DNA from: an uncultured Bacilli bacterium
GTDB lineage: Bacteria > Bacillota_I > Bacilli_A > RF39 > UBA660
Direction: 5' to 3'
Length of the DNA: 53,632 nt
Assembly (NCBI GenBank): GCA_934141615.1
Contig: CAKPCM010000001.1
Span: 1-53,632, forward strand
This document shows positions 42,485 to 51,655 of the stretch, in pieces (position 1 is the stretch's first letter; each line of letters starts with the position of its first letter). The position numbers and the translations under genes were made by a program. Under the pieces are notes generated by a model. The model worked only from the letters and a program-made list of their open reading frames with translations, was not told where the DNA came from and did no database searches.

Positions 42485-42837
42485 TGTCTGTTTCTTTAAG
42501 AATACTTTTGCTTATTTTTTCTGTAGTTTTGGCACTAGCAACCACGGTTGTTGTTAAAAGAGGCAGGATGCCAATTAAATATTCATTACTATGGTATTTT
42601 TCTTCTCTAATTGTGTTTGTTCTTGCTGTTTTCCCTTTTATAATTGAATGGGTTGCAGGCTTATTTGGCTTTACCACACTATCTAATTTGATTACTGCTA
42701 TTATGATAGGAATATTATTATTTTTAACAATGTCTCTTACCATTATAACAGCTGGTCAAAAAAGAAAGATAACGCTTTTAATACAAGAAATATCTATGTT
42801 AAAAGAAAAGGTAAGTAAGAATGACAAAAAGAGATAA
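42484..42837 (+). CDS. DUF2304 small membrane protein
   Basis: 117 residues, three membrane helices and a basic coiled-coil tail (QKRKITLLIQEISMLKEKV). LLLIFSVVLALATTVVVKRGRMPIKYSLLWYFSSLIVFVLAVFP matches DUF2304. Coupled to the GT2 before it (shared A) and overlapping the flippase by 17 bases. Likely partner of the GT2. Confidence 0.83.
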   Translation: MSVSLRILLLIFSVVLALATTVVVKRGRMPIKYSLLWYFSSLIVFVLAVFPFIIEWVAGLFGFTTLSNLITAIMIGILLFLTMSLTIITAGQKRKITLLIQEISMLKEKVSKNDKKR

Positions 42838-44056
42838 TATTGTAAAAAAAAACTTCCTGTATAATGCAGTTGGTTCTACAGTTAATGCCTCTATATCATT
42901 AATATTTATGATTATTGTAACTAGAATTAATGGTACTGATAAGGCAGGAATTTTTACGTTTGCATTTTCAACATCGTGTCTTTTCCAAGTTATTGGATTA
43001 TTTGCTGGAAGAGCTTATCAAGTTACTGAAACAAATAAAAATTATAAAAATAAGGTATTTATTTATAATCGTATAATTAGTTGTATATTAATGTTTGTTA
43101 CGTCAGTATTATTTGTAGTGATAAGGGGCTATAATCTTTATAAATGTTCTATAATAATACTTTTAATTATGTATAAAATGGTAGAAGCTTTTTCAGAAGT
43201 TTTATATGGAATTATTCAAAAGAATGATGAATTATATAAAGTTGGAATATCATTATTTTTAAAAGGTATATTATCTGTGGCATCATTTTTGATATTAGAT
43301 ATATTCACAAAAAATATAGAACTTTCGATACTTTCTATAATACTCGTAAATATTTTAATTATAATTTTTTACGATTTTAAAAATGCTGAAATTATAAATG
43401 TATTAAAAGAAAAAATAAATAATAAATTTGTATTTTTAATATTTAAATTTGGCTTCTTTACATTTTTATTAACGATTCTTACTCAATATATAATAAATGC
43501 ATCTAAATATTCAAAAGATGGAAATATGTCAAATGAATCTCAAACTATTTTTGGAATTATTCTTATGCCTGCAACTTTAGTAATTTTATGTGGTCAATTT
43601 TTGATTCATCCATTTTTAAATAAATTGACACAATTATTAAAAGAAAAGCGATATAAGGAATTTAAAAATATTGTTTGTAAGTTGGTAGTAGCAATATTTA
43701 TATTTGGAATAATAATTGATATTATTGCTTATTTAATTGGAATTCCATTTTTAGAATTAATATATGGTATTTCTTTAAAAAAGTATAAAATAGATCTAAT
43801 AATAATAATTACAGGTGCTGTATTTTTTGGGATGTCATATATATTTTCCAACGCTTTGATAGCTACTAGAAATACATTTATTCAAGCATTGATATTTATA
43901 ATAACTAGTTTATTTGCATTGGTTGCTTCAAATTTATTAGTATCAAAGCAAGGAATATATGGAGCATCTATTTCATATATGCTTTCGATGTTATTATTGC
44001 TTGTATTATTTATAATATCATTTTTATTTGTATCAAAAAGGAAAGAAGGTAATTAA
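42821..44056 (+). CDS. polysaccharide flippase, Wzx/MATE-like
   Basis: 411 residues with about 12 membrane helices. FLYNAVGSTVNASISLIFMIIVTRINGTDKAGIFTFAFS at the N-terminus is the standard start of the oligosaccharide flippase family. It would move lipid-linked units across the membrane, a second export route beside the TagGH-like exporter. No Wzy-type polymerase is recognised with certainty; the DUF2142 protein is the nearest candidate. Confidence 0.87.
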   Translation: MTKRDNIVKKNFLYNAVGSTVNASISLIFMIIVTRINGTDKAGIFTFAFSTSCLFQVIGLFAGRAYQVTETNKNYKNKVFIYNRIISCILMFVTSVLFVVIRGYNLYKCSIIILLIMYKMVEAFSEVLYGIIQKNDELYKVGISLFLKGILSVASFLILDIFTKNIELSILSIILVNILIIIFYDFKNAEIINVLKEKINNKFVFLIFKFGFFTFLLTILTQYIINASKYSKDGNMSNESQTIFGIILMPATLVILCGQFLIHPFLNKLTQLLKEKRYKEFKNIVCKLVVAIFIFGIIIDIIAYLIGIPFLELIYGISLKKYKIDLIIIITGAVFFGMSYIFSNALIATRNTFIQALIFIITSLFALVASNLLVSKQGIYGASISYMLSMLLLLVLFIISFLFVSKRKEGN

Positions 44057-44057
44057 A

Positions 44058-44846
44058 TTGATAAATCATACTTTTGTAGTTTTAGCTTATAAAGAATCAA
44101 AGGATTTAGAGAATTGTGTAAAATCGGTTCTTAATCAAAAATATAAATCTAATGTTGTAATAGCAACATCTACACCAAACAAATACATAGATAAAATATC
44201 TAAAAAATACAATTTAAAAGTAATAGTTAATCCTGAAAAAAAAGGAATAGCATATGATTTTAATTTTGCAGTAAACTGTGTGGATTCAACTTTAGTTACA
44301 ATTGCACATCAAGATGATATATATGAATGTGATTATTCTATGGAAATAGTTGAAGCATACAAAAAAAATAAAAATGCTTCAATAATATTTACTGATTATT
44401 ATGAGTTAAGGGGAAAAAATAAAATATCAAATAATTCTAATTTAAAAATCAAAAGGCTTTTATTACTTCCTCTTAAAACTCACTTTTTAGGTAAATTTAA
44501 ACACTGGAAAAGATTCGTTTTAAAATATGGAAATGCAATATCTTGTCCAGCTGTAACTTTTGTTAAGAAAAACACCCCAAAAGACGTATTTATTTGTGAT
44601 TTAACATGTAATGTCGATTGGTTTACGTGGGAAAAACTGTCAAAGCTTAATGGATCCTTTGTATTTGTGTCAAAAAAATTAATGGGACATAGAATTTCAG
44701 AAGTTTCAACTACTACAAGTATAATAAATAGTGGAGTTAGAACAAAAGAAGATTTATATATGTTCAAGAAATTTTGGCCTGGATTTATTGCAAAATTTAT
44801 TAATAAATTTTATAAAAAAGCGGAAAAAAGCAACAATATAGAGTAG
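44058..44846 (+). CDS. glycosyltransferase family 2
   Basis: 262 residues from TTG 44058, one base after the flippase stop and behind GAAGG. TFVVLAYKESKDLENCVKSVLNQKYKSNVVIATST and VTIAHQDDIYECDYS (DD motif) are the GT-A core, somewhat divergent. LTCNVDWFTWEKL and GHRISEVSTTT near the C-terminus recur in GT2s of this kind. The end of the gene forms the 5' arm of a terminator. Confidence 0.83.
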   Translation: MINHTFVVLAYKESKDLENCVKSVLNQKYKSNVVIATSTPNKYIDKISKKYNLKVIVNPEKKGIAYDFNFAVNCVDSTLVTIAHQDDIYECDYSMEIVEAYKKNKNASIIFTDYYELRGKNKISNNSNLKIKRLLLLPLKTHFLGKFKHWKRFVLKYGNAISCPAVTFVKKNTPKDVFICDLTCNVDWFTWEKLSKLNGSFVFVSKKLMGHRISEVSTTTSIINSGVRTKEDLYMFKKFWPGFIAKFINKFYKKAEKSNNIE

Positions 44847-44870
44847 GAATAATTTTCCTATTCTATTTTT
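44840..44870 (+). terminator. terminator embedded in the end of the GT2 gene
   Basis: Stem AGAGTAGGAA / TTCCTATTCT (one G-U), 5-base loop, T-run. The stop TAG lies in the 5' arm. Confidence 0.85.
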
Positions 44871-44879
44871 ATATATCCA

Positions 44880-44888
44880 TGATATAAT
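44880..44888 (+). promoter_or_regulatory. extended -10 promoter of the lysozyme gene
   Basis: TGATATAAT, followed by TAAATAGT; the string matches that before the ABC exporter gene (33769-33785). Confidence 0.5.
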
Positions 44889-44909
44889 TAAATAGTAGAG
44901 GTGGTTATG

Positions 44910-47066
44910 ATGAGAAAAAATATTTTTGGAATTATATTTGTTTTAATCTTACTTTTGTTCCCTTCCGTCGTAAAAGCTGATAACTCTATTATAACTTACG
45001 AAACTCATGTATCCAATATAGGATGGCAGGGACAAGTAAATAATGGAGATATATCTGGTACAACAGGTCTTTCTAAATCAGTTGAGGCTTATAAGGTAAA
45101 TTTAAATTATTCGGAAAGTTCTCTTAATTATCAAACCTATTCTAGCAAATATGGTTGGCAAGAAATGACTAGTTCTAGTAATGTTTCGGGTACAACAGGA
45201 AAATCCATTCCAATAGAGGCCATAAAAATAAATTTTCAGGGAAAAATATTAAATGATTATGACGTTTATTATAGAGTTCATGTATCCAATATAGGATGGA
45301 TGGATTGGGCAAAAAATGGCGAAGTATCTGGAACTAGTGGATATTCGGATAGAAAAGTAGAAGCGATAATAATAAAATTAATAAAAAAAGGAAATAATGC
45401 TCCAGGTTCCACTGAAAATCATTATTATGAAAATTATTCTGTTGAATATCAGTCACATATTTCAGATATAGGATGGCAATCAACTCGCTATAATGGAGAT
45501 ATATCAGGAACTACTGGTAAAAATAAGAAAATTGAAGCCGTATCGATTGCAATAAACAATAAAACATTATCTGGTAAAATTTTGTATCAAACTTATGTCC
45601 AAGGACTTGGATGGCAGTCAGAAGTTAGTTCTGGCAATATATCAGGAACTACTGGAAAAAATAAAAGAATCGAAGCTATAAGAATAAGACTTACTGATGA
45701 CATAATTAAAAATTATAATATTTATTATAGAGTTCATGTATCCAATATAGGATGGATGGGATGGACCTCTAATGGAAAAAGTTCTGGAACTATTGGTTAT
45801 AATTATCAAATTGAAGCAATGCAAATAAAATTATTAAAAAAAGATGATAAAGCTTTAAGTGATGAAAATAATTGCTTTATTAGTAAGGATTCAACTATTA
45901 GTTATAGTTCCCATGTTTCTGATATAGGATGGATGAATTATGTTAATGATGGAGATATATCTGGTACAACTGGAAAGTCTAAAAGACTAGAAGCACTCAA
46001 AATAAAAATGAGCAATGATTCTGAACAAAATATGATTAGTTATCAAACTCATGTTTCTGATATAGGATGGATGAGTAATGTAAGTGGAAATTCTATTTCT
46101 GGCACTACTGGGAAAAGTAAAAAAATAGAAGCTATAAGAATCAAACTTAATGGAGAGTATGAACAAAAATATGATATATATTATAGGGTTCATGTAGAAA
46201 ATATAGGTTGGATGGACTGGGCAAAGAATGGAGCTAACTCAGGAACAACTGGTCAAGCACTTCAAGTGGAGGCTATTCAAATTAAAATGGTATTGAAAGG
46301 TTCTGCTGCTCCTGGAAAGACTGATGTTCCGTATAGAGAAGCTAAATGGATTAAAGAATCTGATGGTAACACATATTACTATGATGTTTATGGAACCAAA
46401 GTTACTGGTCAAAAAAACATAGGTGGTAGAATATATTACTTTGGACCAACTGGAATTTATTTAGGAAATAGTAATTTAAAAGTTATTGATGTTAGCGTAC
46501 ACCAAGGAAAAATTGATTGGAACAAAGTTGCGAAGAGTGGGATTTATGGGGTTATTCTTAGGATAGGAAGTTGGAATAACGAAGATAAAAGATTTAAAGA
46601 AAACATATCGGAGGTAAAAAGATTAGGCATTCCGTATGGCATTTATATATTTAGTTATGCAAATACCATTAATGGTGCTAATACAGAAGCTAACTTCACA
46701 AAAAACATAATAAGCAAATATAATTTAAATCCTACACTTGGAATTTATTATGATTTAGAGGATTGGTATATTTCAGCAGATAATACATCGAATACATTAT
46801 CTAAAGATCAATACGATAATATAGCAAGAACTTATATTAGTTCGGTAAGTAGTTATGTTGGAAATAAATATAAAGTTAAAATATATGCAGATTTAAATCA
46901 TGTTAATAATAGATTTGGAAGTTATGCCAGAGGTGAATCTGATTGGATAGCACAATATAATAATACGGGATGTACTTATACAGGTAAGTATTCAATGTGG
47001 CAATATTCTTCTGGGGAAACTTTAGATGGAATAAATGGAAATGTTGATATGAGTATTTTATATTAA
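44910..47066 (+). CDS. secreted GH25 lysozyme with nine ChW repeats
   Basis: 718 residues. A signal peptide (1-23, cut after VVKA) is followed by nine ChW repeats (~30-465), each of the form Y..HVSNIGW...NG..SGTTG....EAIKI. They come as three triplets A-B-C; every third copy starts YRVHV and ends before a short linker (NAPGSTENH, KALSDEN, AAPGKTD). Next is one choline/glucan-binding-like hairpin motif (WIKESDGNTYYYDVYG..GGRIYYFGPTG). The catalytic GH25 domain (~522-718) follows: DVSVHQGKIDWNKVAKSG, GIYIFSYA, YYDLEDW. It would cut peptidoglycan outside the cell. RBS GAGGTGG; ATG 44907 is the alternative start. Confidence 0.93.
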   Translation: MRKNIFGIIFVLILLLFPSVVKADNSIITYETHVSNIGWQGQVNNGDISGTTGLSKSVEAYKVNLNYSESSLNYQTYSSKYGWQEMTSSSNVSGTTGKSIPIEAIKINFQGKILNDYDVYYRVHVSNIGWMDWAKNGEVSGTSGYSDRKVEAIIIKLIKKGNNAPGSTENHYYENYSVEYQSHISDIGWQSTRYNGDISGTTGKNKKIEAVSIAINNKTLSGKILYQTYVQGLGWQSEVSSGNISGTTGKNKRIEAIRIRLTDDIIKNYNIYYRVHVSNIGWMGWTSNGKSSGTIGYNYQIEAMQIKLLKKDDKALSDENNCFISKDSTISYSSHVSDIGWMNYVNDGDISGTTGKSKRLEALKIKMSNDSEQNMISYQTHVSDIGWMSNVSGNSISGTTGKSKKIEAIRIKLNGEYEQKYDIYYRVHVENIGWMDWAKNGANSGTTGQALQVEAIQIKMVLKGSAAPGKTDVPYREAKWIKESDGNTYYYDVYGTKVTGQKNIGGRIYYFGPTGIYLGNSNLKVIDVSVHQGKIDWNKVAKSGIYGVILRIGSWNNEDKRFKENISEVKRLGIPYGIYIFSYANTINGANTEANFTKNIISKYNLNPTLGIYYDLEDWYISADNTSNTLSKDQYDNIARTYISSVSSYVGNKYKVKIYADLNHVNNRFGSYARGESDWIAQYNNTGCTYTGKYSMWQYSSGETLDGINGNVDMSILY

Positions 47067-47078
47067 GATTTTAATTAA

Positions 47079-47130
47079 GAAAAGAATATAAGATTTTATT
47101 AAACTAATATCACTTATATTTCTTTTTTTT
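47079..47130 (+). terminator. terminator of the lysozyme gene
   Basis: Stem AGAATATAAG-type arm (to 47092) / CTTATATTTCTTTT (from 47113), 20-base loop, long T-run. Confidence 0.7.
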
Positions 47131-47140
47131 ATGCTATATA

Positions 47141-47149
47141 TGTTATAAT
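47141..47149 (+). promoter_or_regulatory. extended -10 promoter of the rfb operon
   Basis: TGTTATAAT, 25 bases before the rfbA start, with AGGAGG in between. Confidence 0.6.
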
Positions 47150-47173
47150 ACTTATACAAGGAGGTTTTTGTAT

Positions 47174-48055
47174 ATGAAAGGAATTATTTTAGCAGGAGGA
47201 TCTGGAACAAGATTATATCCAATAACAGAGGGAACTAGTAAACAGCTAGTACCAGTTTATGATAAACCTATGATATATTACCCATTATCAGTATTAATGG
47301 AAGCAGGAATAAGAGATATATTAGTTATTACAACGCCAGAAGACCAAACTAATTTTAAAAGACTATTAGGGAACGGAAATAAATTTGGGGTTAATTTAAG
47401 TTATACAGTTCAACCATCTCCAGATGGACTTGCTCAAGCATTTATTCTTGGAGAAGAATTTATTGGTGATGATGAGTGTGCAATGGTACTTGGAGATAAT
47501 ATTTTTTATGGTAGTGGGCTTAGAGAAACGCTTGAAAGTGCAGTTACTAACGCAAAAGCTGGTCAAGCAACTATTTTTGGATACCAAGTTAAAGATCCAG
47601 AAAGATTTGGAATTATGGAAATAGATAAAGATAATAATGTTTTAAGCGTAGAAGAAAAACCATTAAAACCAAAGAGTGATTATGCTATAACCGGATTATA
47701 TTTTTATCCTAGAGGAGTAGCCGAAGAAGCCAAAAAAGTTAAACCATCTGCAAGAGGTGAACTTGAAATAACAACATTAAATGATCAATACCTAAAGCAA
47801 GGTAAATTAAAAGCGTGTCTTTTAGGTGAAGGTTATACATGGTTTGATACAGGCACATTTGATAGCTTACTTGAAGCATCCAATATGATTAAGGCAATTC
47901 AAAATAACAGAGATAGTGTAGTTTGTTGTCCTGAGGCAATTGCATATAACAATGGATGGTTTTCTGATGCTGATTTAGAAAAGAGTGCTGATTTAATGAA
48001 GAAAAATAGTTACGGAAAGTATTTATCTAAGGTGCTAGAAAGAGGAAGAAAGTAA
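47174..48055 (+). CDS. rfbA: glucose-1-phosphate thymidylyltransferase
   Basis: 293 residues. First step of dTDP-L-rhamnose synthesis: dTTP plus glucose-1-phosphate to dTDP-glucose. GIILAGGSGTRLYPITEGTSKQLVPVYDKPMIYYPLS, ALVLGDNIFYGSGL-like (MVLGDNIFYGSGL), EEKPLKPKSDYAITGLYFY and TWFDTGTFDSLLEAS are the RmlA marks. Start ATG 47174 behind AGGAGG; the TTG at 47168 is too close. First gene of rfbA-C-D-B, all within 3 bases of each other. Confidence 0.97.
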   Translation: MKGIILAGGSGTRLYPITEGTSKQLVPVYDKPMIYYPLSVLMEAGIRDILVITTPEDQTNFKRLLGNGNKFGVNLSYTVQPSPDGLAQAFILGEEFIGDDECAMVLGDNIFYGSGLRETLESAVTNAKAGQATIFGYQVKDPERFGIMEIDKDNNVLSVEEKPLKPKSDYAITGLYFYPRGVAEEAKKVKPSARGELEITTLNDQYLKQGKLKACLLGEGYTWFDTGTFDSLLEASNMIKAIQNNRDSVVCCPEAIAYNNGWFSDADLEKSADLMKKNSYGKYLSKVLERGRK

Positions 48056-48056
48056 T

Positions 48057-48659
48057 ATGAAAAAAATTAAAACAAATTTAAAAGATTGCTATATTTTAGA
48101 GCCTAGCGTATTTGGTGATGATAGAGGATATTTTAGCCCATATTTTATCCAAAAAGATTTAGAAAAGGAAGGATTATTTTTTGAAAAAGTAGTTCAAACT
48201 AACAGATCCAAATCATCAAAAGGTGTAGTTAGAGGATTACATTTTCAAAAGAACCCAAAATGTCAGACAAAAATTGTTGAGGTAATAAATGGTTCTGCGA
48301 TAGATGTTGTAGTTGATATAAGAGAGGGTTCTCCTACTTATGGGAAACACGCAGCAGTATTATTAAAACCATATGACTCTAAGGATCCTGAAAGTGGAAG
48401 GCAATTATATGTTCCAAGAGGATTTGCACATGGATTTATAAGTCTTGAGGATAATACAATTTTTCAATACCTAATAGATAATGATTACGCCCCAGATATG
48501 GAAGGTGGTATTTTATGGAATGATGAAGAGTTAAATATTCCATGGAATAAAATGTTTGTTGATAATGGAATAGATGAACCATTATTATCTGAAAAAGATC
48601 AAAAACATTTAGCACTATCTAAAAGTCCAAAATATTTTAAATATGAAGGTGATAAGTAA
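48057..48659 (+). CDS. rfbC: dTDP-4-dehydrorhamnose 3,5-epimerase
   Basis: 200 residues. Third step of the pathway. The catalytic His lies in VVRGLHFQKNP; DVVVDIREGSPTYGKH, LYVPRGFAHGFISLEDNTIFQYLIDNDYAPDMEGGILWNDEELNIPW are the cupin core of RmlC. Starts 1 base after rfbA and ends on the A shared with rfbD. Confidence 0.96.
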   Translation: MKKIKTNLKDCYILEPSVFGDDRGYFSPYFIQKDLEKEGLFFEKVVQTNRSKSSKGVVRGLHFQKNPKCQTKIVEVINGSAIDVVVDIREGSPTYGKHAAVLLKPYDSKDPESGRQLYVPRGFAHGFISLEDNTIFQYLIDNDYAPDMEGGILWNDEELNIPWNKMFVDNGIDEPLLSEKDQKHLALSKSPKYFKYEGDK

Positions 48660-49618
48660 TGAAATCATTTATAACTGGATTTAAAGGTCAATTAGGATAT
48701 GATTTGGCCAAAGAATTATGTAAAAGAGGAGAAAATGAAATAACAGTAAGCGATAGAAGTGAGCTTGATGAAGAAATTAATAAAAGGTCAATAGGTTTGA
48801 TGGAAAATGAAAATTTAAATTATTCATCTCTTGATATAACTGATAAAGATGCTGTTATGGATTTAATAAAAAGCGTTAAGCCAGATGTTATTTTTCATTG
48901 TGCGGCTTGGACGAATGTTGATGGAGCAGAGGACAATTATGATGCTTGTTATAAAGTTAATGTAATTGGAACTAAAAACTTAACTGAAGCAGCAAGGGAA
49001 ATTGGTGCAAAAATTATTTATATTTCTTCTGATTATGTTTTTGATGGAACAAAAGAAGGAACGTATAGTGAAACCGATAAAACAAATCCATTAAATGCTT
49101 ACGGCAAGACAAAGTTTTTAGGCGAAGAAGAAGTAAGAAAATATCCAAAGCATTATATAGTTAGAATTTCTTGGGTTTATGGTATAAATGGTAATAATTT
49201 TGTTAAAACAATGTTAAAGCTATCTGATTCACATAATACATTGACCGTTGTGAATGACCAAATTGGCTCTCCAACGTATACTAAAGATGTATCAAGACTT
49301 CTAGTAGATATGGCTAAGACTGATAAATATGGTACTTATCATGGAACAAATGAAGATTACTGTTCGTGGGCTGATTTTGCAAGAGAAATATTTAAGATTA
49401 ATAAAAAGGATGTTAATGTAGTAGGCGTTACTACCGAAGAATATTATAGTGGTAAAAAAATTGCTAAAAGACCACTTAATTCAAAATTATCTAAGGAAAA
49501 ACTAAAAAATGCAGGTTTTGATTTATTACCTACATGGAAAGATGCACTAGTTAGATATTCTGATGAATTAGAAAATGAAGAAAAAACAGAAGTATTTGTA
49601 AAGAAAGGAAATAATTAA
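48659..49618 (+). CDS. rfbD: dTDP-4-dehydrorhamnose reductase
   Basis: 319 residues. Last step, making dTDP-L-rhamnose. FITGFKGQLGYDLAKEL (NAD(P) loop GxxGQLG), HCAAWTNVDGAEDN, ISSDYVFDG, YGKTKFLGEE (YxxxK) and VRISWVYG are the RmlD marks. About 20 residues longer than many relatives because of an N-terminal insert (EEINKRSIGLMENENL) and a longer tail. Overlaps rfbC by one base. Confidence 0.95.
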   Translation: MKSFITGFKGQLGYDLAKELCKRGENEITVSDRSELDEEINKRSIGLMENENLNYSSLDITDKDAVMDLIKSVKPDVIFHCAAWTNVDGAEDNYDACYKVNVIGTKNLTEAAREIGAKIIYISSDYVFDGTKEGTYSETDKTNPLNAYGKTKFLGEEEVRKYPKHYIVRISWVYGINGNNFVKTMLKLSDSHNTLTVVNDQIGSPTYTKDVSRLLVDMAKTDKYGTYHGTNEDYCSWADFAREIFKINKKDVNVVGVTTEEYYSGKKIAKRPLNSKLSKEKLKNAGFDLLPTWKDALVRYSDELENEEKTEVFVKKGNN

Positions 49619-49620
49619 TT

Positions 49621-50646
49621 ATGAGTAAATTTTTAATAACTGGAGGAGCTGGATTTATTGGCAGTAACTATTTACACTATGTAGTAGACAAGTATCCAGA
49701 AGATGAATTTGTATGTTTAGATGCATTAACTTATGCAGGAAACTACAATAATATTAAGGAATTAGAACAAAAGTCAAATTATAAATTTGTTAAAATGGAC
49801 ATAAGGGATAAAGATGCAATTTTAGAACTATTTAAAAGTGAAAAATTCGATTACGTAATAAATTTTGCAGCAGAATCACATGTTGATAATTCTATTAAGA
49901 ATCCAAATATATTTGCAGAAACTAATATTTTAGGTACTATGAATTTACTTAATGCTGCAAAATATATGAGAGATGTAGAGAATCATCCTCTTGTAAGGTA
50001 TCATCAAGTGTCCACTGATGAGGTTTATGGTGATTTACCTTTAGATAGACCTGATTTAAAATTTACAGAGGAAACTCCTATTCATACATCTAGCCCTTAT
50101 TCGGCATCAAAAGCAAGTGCTGATTTAGAAGTTTTGGCATATGCTAGAACATTTAAATTACCTATAACAATTTCAAGATGTTCAAATAACTATGGACCTT
50201 ATCAATTTCCTGAAAAATTAATTCCACTTATGGTAAGTAAGGCATTAAATAATGAATCATTACCAGTTTATGGTACTGGAGAAAACGTAAGAGATTGGAT
50301 ACATGTTCATGATCATAATGTTGGAGTTGATATGATTGTAAGACATGGTAAAGAAGGGGAAATATATAACCTAGGTGGCCATTCTGAAAGAACTAATATT
50401 GAAATGGTTAAAACGATATTAAAACAGTTAGGAAAACCAGAAAGTTTAATTACATTTGTTCAAGATAGAGCAGGTCATGACAGAAGATATGCTATTGATT
50501 CTACAAAAGCTGAAAGAGAATTAGGATGGAATAGATCATATACTTTTGATGAGGGTATTAAAGAAACAATTAATTGGTATGTTGATAACCAAGAATGGAT
50601 TGATGACATAAAATCTGGTTCTTATAGAAACAGTTATAAAGGATAA
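49621..50646 (+). CDS. rfbB: dTDP-glucose 4,6-dehydratase
   Basis: 341 residues. Second step: dTDP-glucose to dTDP-4-keto-6-deoxyglucose. ITGGAGFIGSNYLHYVVDKYP, NFAAESHVDNSI, QVSTDEVYGDLP, YSASKASADLEVLAYARTF (YxxxK), NYGPYQFPEKLIPLM and VRDWIHVHDH are standard RmlB motifs. With rfbA, C and D it gives the full rhamnose pathway. The end overlaps a terminator. Confidence 0.97.
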   Translation: MSKFLITGGAGFIGSNYLHYVVDKYPEDEFVCLDALTYAGNYNNIKELEQKSNYKFVKMDIRDKDAILELFKSEKFDYVINFAAESHVDNSIKNPNIFAETNILGTMNLLNAAKYMRDVENHPLVRYHQVSTDEVYGDLPLDRPDLKFTEETPIHTSSPYSASKASADLEVLAYARTFKLPITISRCSNNYGPYQFPEKLIPLMVSKALNNESLPVYGTGENVRDWIHVHDHNVGVDMIVRHGKEGEIYNLGGHSERTNIEMVKTILKQLGKPESLITFVQDRAGHDRRYAIDSTKAERELGWNRSYTFDEGIKETINWYVDNQEWIDDIKSGSYRNSYKG

Positions 50647-50668
50647 TGGATTTATTCCATTATTTTTT
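50644..50668 (+). terminator. terminator of the rfb operon
   Basis: Stem TAATGGA / TCCATTA, 5-base loop, six T. The rfbB stop codon is the first three bases of the stem. Confidence 0.82.
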
Positions 50669-50671
50669 ATT

Positions 50672-50699
50672 TTGCATAATTTTTAATAAATGGTATAAT
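50672..50699 (+). promoter_or_regulatory. promoter of the GT2-GtrA unit
   Basis: TTGCAT (50672-50677), 16-bp spacer, TATAAT (50694-50699). Confidence 0.65.
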
Positions 50700-50722
50700 T
50701 AGTTAGTCAAGAGGTGATTTGA

Positions 50723-51652
50723 TTGAAAATGAATAGCAAAAAAATAGCAGTATTAATACCTTGTTATAATGAATCAAAAACAATAGAAAAAGTAGTAAAA
50801 GATTATAAAAAAGCATTGCCAGAAGCAGATATATATGTTTATGATAATAATTCTACCGATGGTACAGATAAAATTGCAGAAAAAGCAGGTGCTATTGTAA
50901 AATATGAATATCGTCAAGGTAAAGGTAACGTAATAAGAAGTATGTTTAGGGATATAGATGCTGATTGTTACCTTATGATTGATGGTGATGATACATATCC
51001 AGCGGAAAATGCTAGAGAAATGTGTGATTTAATATTAAATAAAAGAGCTGATATGGTAATAGGTGATAGATTATCTAGTACTTATTTCACTGAAAATAAA
51101 AGACCATTTCATAATTTAGGAAACAAGATGGTTAGATTCTTAATTAATAAGTTGTTTAACAATAAGGTTAAAGATATTATGACTGGTTATAGAGCATTTT
51201 CTTATGAATTTGTTAAAGGTTTTCCAGTTTTATCAAAGGGATTTGAAATAGAAACTGAAATGACTATTCATGCAGTTGATAAGAACTTTAAACTAGTGGA
51301 AATCCCGGTTAATTATAAAGATAGACCAGAAGGATCAGTCTCTAAATTAAATACTTATAGTGATGGATTTAAGGTACTAAAAACAATAGCAACTTTATTT
51401 AAGGAATATAAACCTGCTGAATTTTTTAATATTATAAGTGTAATATGTTTAATAATATCACTTATATTAGGAATTCCTGTTGTAACGGAGTATTTTAAGA
51501 CGGGATTAGTTCCGAGATTTCCTACTTTAATAGTCTCAGGAATAGCACTTCTTGTTTCATTATTATTATGTATAACTGGTATAATTTTACAAGTAATAGT
51601 AAAGAAACATAAACAATTATATGAATTATATTTAAATACACTAAGGAAGTAA
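50723..51652 (+). CDS. membrane-anchored glycosyltransferase family 2
   Basis: 309 residues. GT-A domain: VLIPCYNESKTIEKVVKDYKK, VYDNNSTDGTD, GKGNVIRSMF, MIDGDDTYPAEN (DXD), GDRLSSTYF and DIMTGYRAFS. Two C-terminal membrane helices follow (~235-255 and ~268-292). This layout is that of enzymes making polyprenyl-phosphate sugars, such as GtrB-like proteins, and the next gene is GtrA-like. TTG 50723 is six bases after GAGGTG; ATG 50729 is an alternative start. Confidence 0.87.
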   Translation: MKMNSKKIAVLIPCYNESKTIEKVVKDYKKALPEADIYVYDNNSTDGTDKIAEKAGAIVKYEYRQGKGNVIRSMFRDIDADCYLMIDGDDTYPAENAREMCDLILNKRADMVIGDRLSSTYFTENKRPFHNLGNKMVRFLINKLFNNKVKDIMTGYRAFSYEFVKGFPVLSKGFEIETEMTIHAVDKNFKLVEIPVNYKDRPEGSVSKLNTYSDGFKVLKTIATLFKEYKPAEFFNIISVICLIISLILGIPVVTEYFKTGLVPRFPTLIVSGIALLVSLLLCITGIILQVIVKKHKQLYELYLNTLRK

Positions 51653-51655
51653 AAT

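Noticed and set aside
44480..44767. 95-residue minus-strand frame inside the GT2 gene
   Set aside because: Shadow of the GT2 coding frame, no RBS, no recognisable domain.
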